This document shows, one piece after another, positions 6,330 to 7,760 of a stretch of 7,760 nt of DNA. This DNA is from Bacteroidales bacterium (GTDB lineage Bacteria; Bacteroidota; Bacteroidia; Bacteroidales; WCHB1-69), in NCBI GenBank assembly GCA_031257735.1, contig JAIROC010000122.1:1-7760 (forward strand), given 5' to 3'. Numbering within the stretch: the stretch's first letter is position 1; each line of letters begins with the position of its first letter. The notes below the pieces were generated by a model. The model was not told the DNA's origin. It did not search any database and was given only the letters and a program-made list of their open reading frames with translations. Both the position numbers and the translations under genes were made by a program.

Positions 6330-7500
6330 AATACAATAATATCTCATTAGAATCTTCAGACAATTCCTGTATTTTGCGATTATTTAACAATGAAAGAGAT
6401 AATTCTCCATTATTTCTCTTTTCGATAAACGAGTTCATAATATACAAATTTACAGATATGTATATCCCTTTTTGATCCATGAAAACAAATGTGGGAAAAG
6501 TCTTTGTCGATTCACGATATGTTAGATCATCAAAAAAATTGACAAATTTGGCAGATTTGTTTTTTGTGTCATATAATACTGTTCGTCCATAATCTCCATG
6601 AAGAAATTGGAGCAATATAAAATCAGAAAATTCAAAATAAGTAAACAGATTGAAATATTTTTTGAATGAATAAATTTTTTGAAAATCACTGTTGATATCA
6701 ATGTTTTCCATATCCTTTTTTGTAAGCAGATTTTTACTTGCAAACGTTAAAAACGGCATAATCTCATTTGCTGTTATAGACATTATTGTATCCATAAAAA
6801 AAGTGTGAAATTTCATATCTCCTTGAAATGTATGCAAAAAAGGACTTTTATTATTATTCGATGGAAAATTTACTCCTTTATTATATTCGGTATAATTAAA
6901 CCAAGCCTCTATAGTTTCACCGGAATTTATATCTATCCTATGCAGCAAAAATTCATTGTTAGTATCGGAAAAATCACCGCCATTAGCGTAAAATTCATTG
7001 TTTTTATAGTGTATATGCCAATTTGTCATATTGTTATTCAATTTTACCGATTTGATGAACTCTCCTGAATATATATTATATTGATGAATTTTTTGAGTCT
7101 GGGAATCTAATACGTATATGATTTTATTTAAGGTATCTATGGAAAAATCCGCCAAAAAAACATACTGACCGGGTCCTCCGCCAAAACTGCCTATTTTATG
7201 TAAAAAATCCCCTTCTTTGTTAAAAACAAAAATAGATTTGGCTGTTGTATTATCAAGTATTATTATCAAATCATTCGTAATATACAGTTTATTTATAAAT
7301 CCGATTAAGGAATTTGGTGTTGTTTCAAGAACAACAGGAACTACATTTTTGAATAAATCAGAAAAATTCAAATCGCTTGCCCGTTCAAGATTATCCAAAT
7401 CAATTACATGCAAATTAGGATTATCTTTTCTTTGTGTTTTGTAATCCGTACAGGAAAATAAAGCGACACTTATAAATAAGTAATAAATACAATATTTCAT
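6313..7500 (-). CDS. 6-bladed beta-propeller lipoprotein (second copy)
   Basis: This protein has 395 residues. MKYCIYYLFISVALFSC is a lipoprotein signal peptide with lipobox LFSC (Cys17). The propeller signature is IFVFNKEGDFLHKIGSFGGG, then PGQYVFLADF, followed by IDTLNKIIYVLDSQTQKIHQ, typical of the Bacteroidales 6-bladed propeller family. It is a diverged paralogue of the protein at 3593-4864 (SLIG.I.K, TAK.IFVF, IGS.G.GP). I chose the ATG at 7500; an upstream in-frame TTG at 7506 is less likely. It is the first gene after the 16S end at the right, with only about 155 bp between, and no NVEALA peptide precedes it. A thioredoxin-like gene overlaps its 3' end. A possible promoter is at 7558-7587; read-through from the 16S is the alternative. 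The ligand and substrate are unknown. Confidence 0.9.
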   Translation of the reverse strand: MKYCIYYLFISVALFSCTDYKTQRKDNPNLHVIDLDNLERASDLNFSDLFKNVVPVVLETTPNSLIGFINKLYITNDLIIILDNTTAKSIFVFNKEGDFLHKIGSFGGGPGQYVFLADFSIDTLNKIIYVLDSQTQKIHQYNIYSGEFIKSVKLNNNMTNWHIHYKNNEFYANGGDFSDTNNEFLLHRIDINSGETIEAWFNYTEYNKGVNFPSNNNKSPFLHTFQGDMKFHTFFMDTIMSITANEIMPFLTFASKNLLTKKDMENIDINSDFQKIYSFKKYFNLFTYFEFSDFILLQFLHGDYGRTVLYDTKNKSAKFVNFFDDLTYRESTKTFPTFVFMDQKGIYISVNLYIMNSFIEKRNNGELSLSLLNNRKIQELSEDSNEILLYYEFKH

Positions 7501-7557
7501 ATTCAAAAATTAAAAACCGAATAAAAACTAAAATTTGATTTAATTTTGATTTTCACA

Positions 7558-7587
7558 CAAAGCTGAAATCCAGTTTAACTCTGCAAA
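7558..7587 (-). promoter_or_regulatory. Possible promoter for the second propeller gene
   Basis: The minus strand carries TTTG (7587-7584), an 18-bp spacer and CAGCTTTG (7565-7558). This is one mismatch from the -7 consensus TAnnTTTG, with a spacer one base short. It lies about 58 bp upstream of the ATG at 7500, in an AT-rich stretch. It is weaker than the two rRNA-type promoters, and may be chance in AT-rich DNA. Confidence 0.3.
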
Positions 7588-7604
7588 AATCGTTTCGAAT
7601 ATAA

Positions 7605-7760
<156 letters not shown>

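Overview
The window most likely comes from a member of the Bacteroidota, probably the Bacteroidales. The evidence is two promoters of the TTTG / TAnnTTTG (sigma-ABfr) type, a Bacteroidales-style 16S rRNA 3' end (GGAACACCTCCTTT), an NVEALA-type leader peptide, and two '6-bladed beta-propeller' lipoproteins. All supported genes lie on the minus strand, so transcription runs from right to left.

Layout in transcription order. (1) At 7760-7655 is the 3' end of a 16S rRNA gene, cut by the window edge. It is not followed by tRNA-Ile, tRNA-Ala or 23S, but by protein genes about 155 bp later. (2) At 7500-5751 is a propeller lipoprotein overlapping a membrane-anchored protein with a CxxC thioredoxin-like motif. 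(3) At about 5603-5235 is a shrunken rRNA operon start: upstream element, rRNA-type promoter, leader with a GTTCTTTGA box, about 141 nt of internally deleted 16S, and the normal 16S 3' flank. The pairing arms that bracket 16S are still present. (4) At 5199-3224 are an NVEALA peptide gene interrupted by one TGA, a second propeller lipoprotein, and the leftover tail of a third propeller gene. (5) At 3181-317 is a full-length SNF2-family ATPase/helicase, visibly less AT-rich than the propeller genes. (6) At about 298-1 is a second rRNA-type promoter and leader. Its 16S part is reduced to a hairpin that shows the near-universal AAGTCGTAACAA segment in its loop.

The most striking feature is therefore a series of three co-oriented rRNA-derived segments: one apparently genuine 16S end and two deletion derivatives that keep promoter, leader and processing stem. 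They alternate with accessory genes for surface or secreted proteins. Two readings are possible. The region may be a graveyard of duplicated rrn operons broken by recombination. Alternatively, strong growth-rate-linked rRNA promoters may have been captured to drive the NVEALA/propeller cluster and whatever lies left of the window, with short 16S-derived RNAs as by-products or products. The sequence alone does not decide between them, and an assembly artefact at the repeated rRNA ends must also be excluded.

The NVEALA peptide, propeller lipoproteins and CxxC protein look like one functional family: a small Cys-rich exported peptide, a lipid-anchored beta-propeller and a periplasmic thiol protein. 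Their biochemical role is not known to me.
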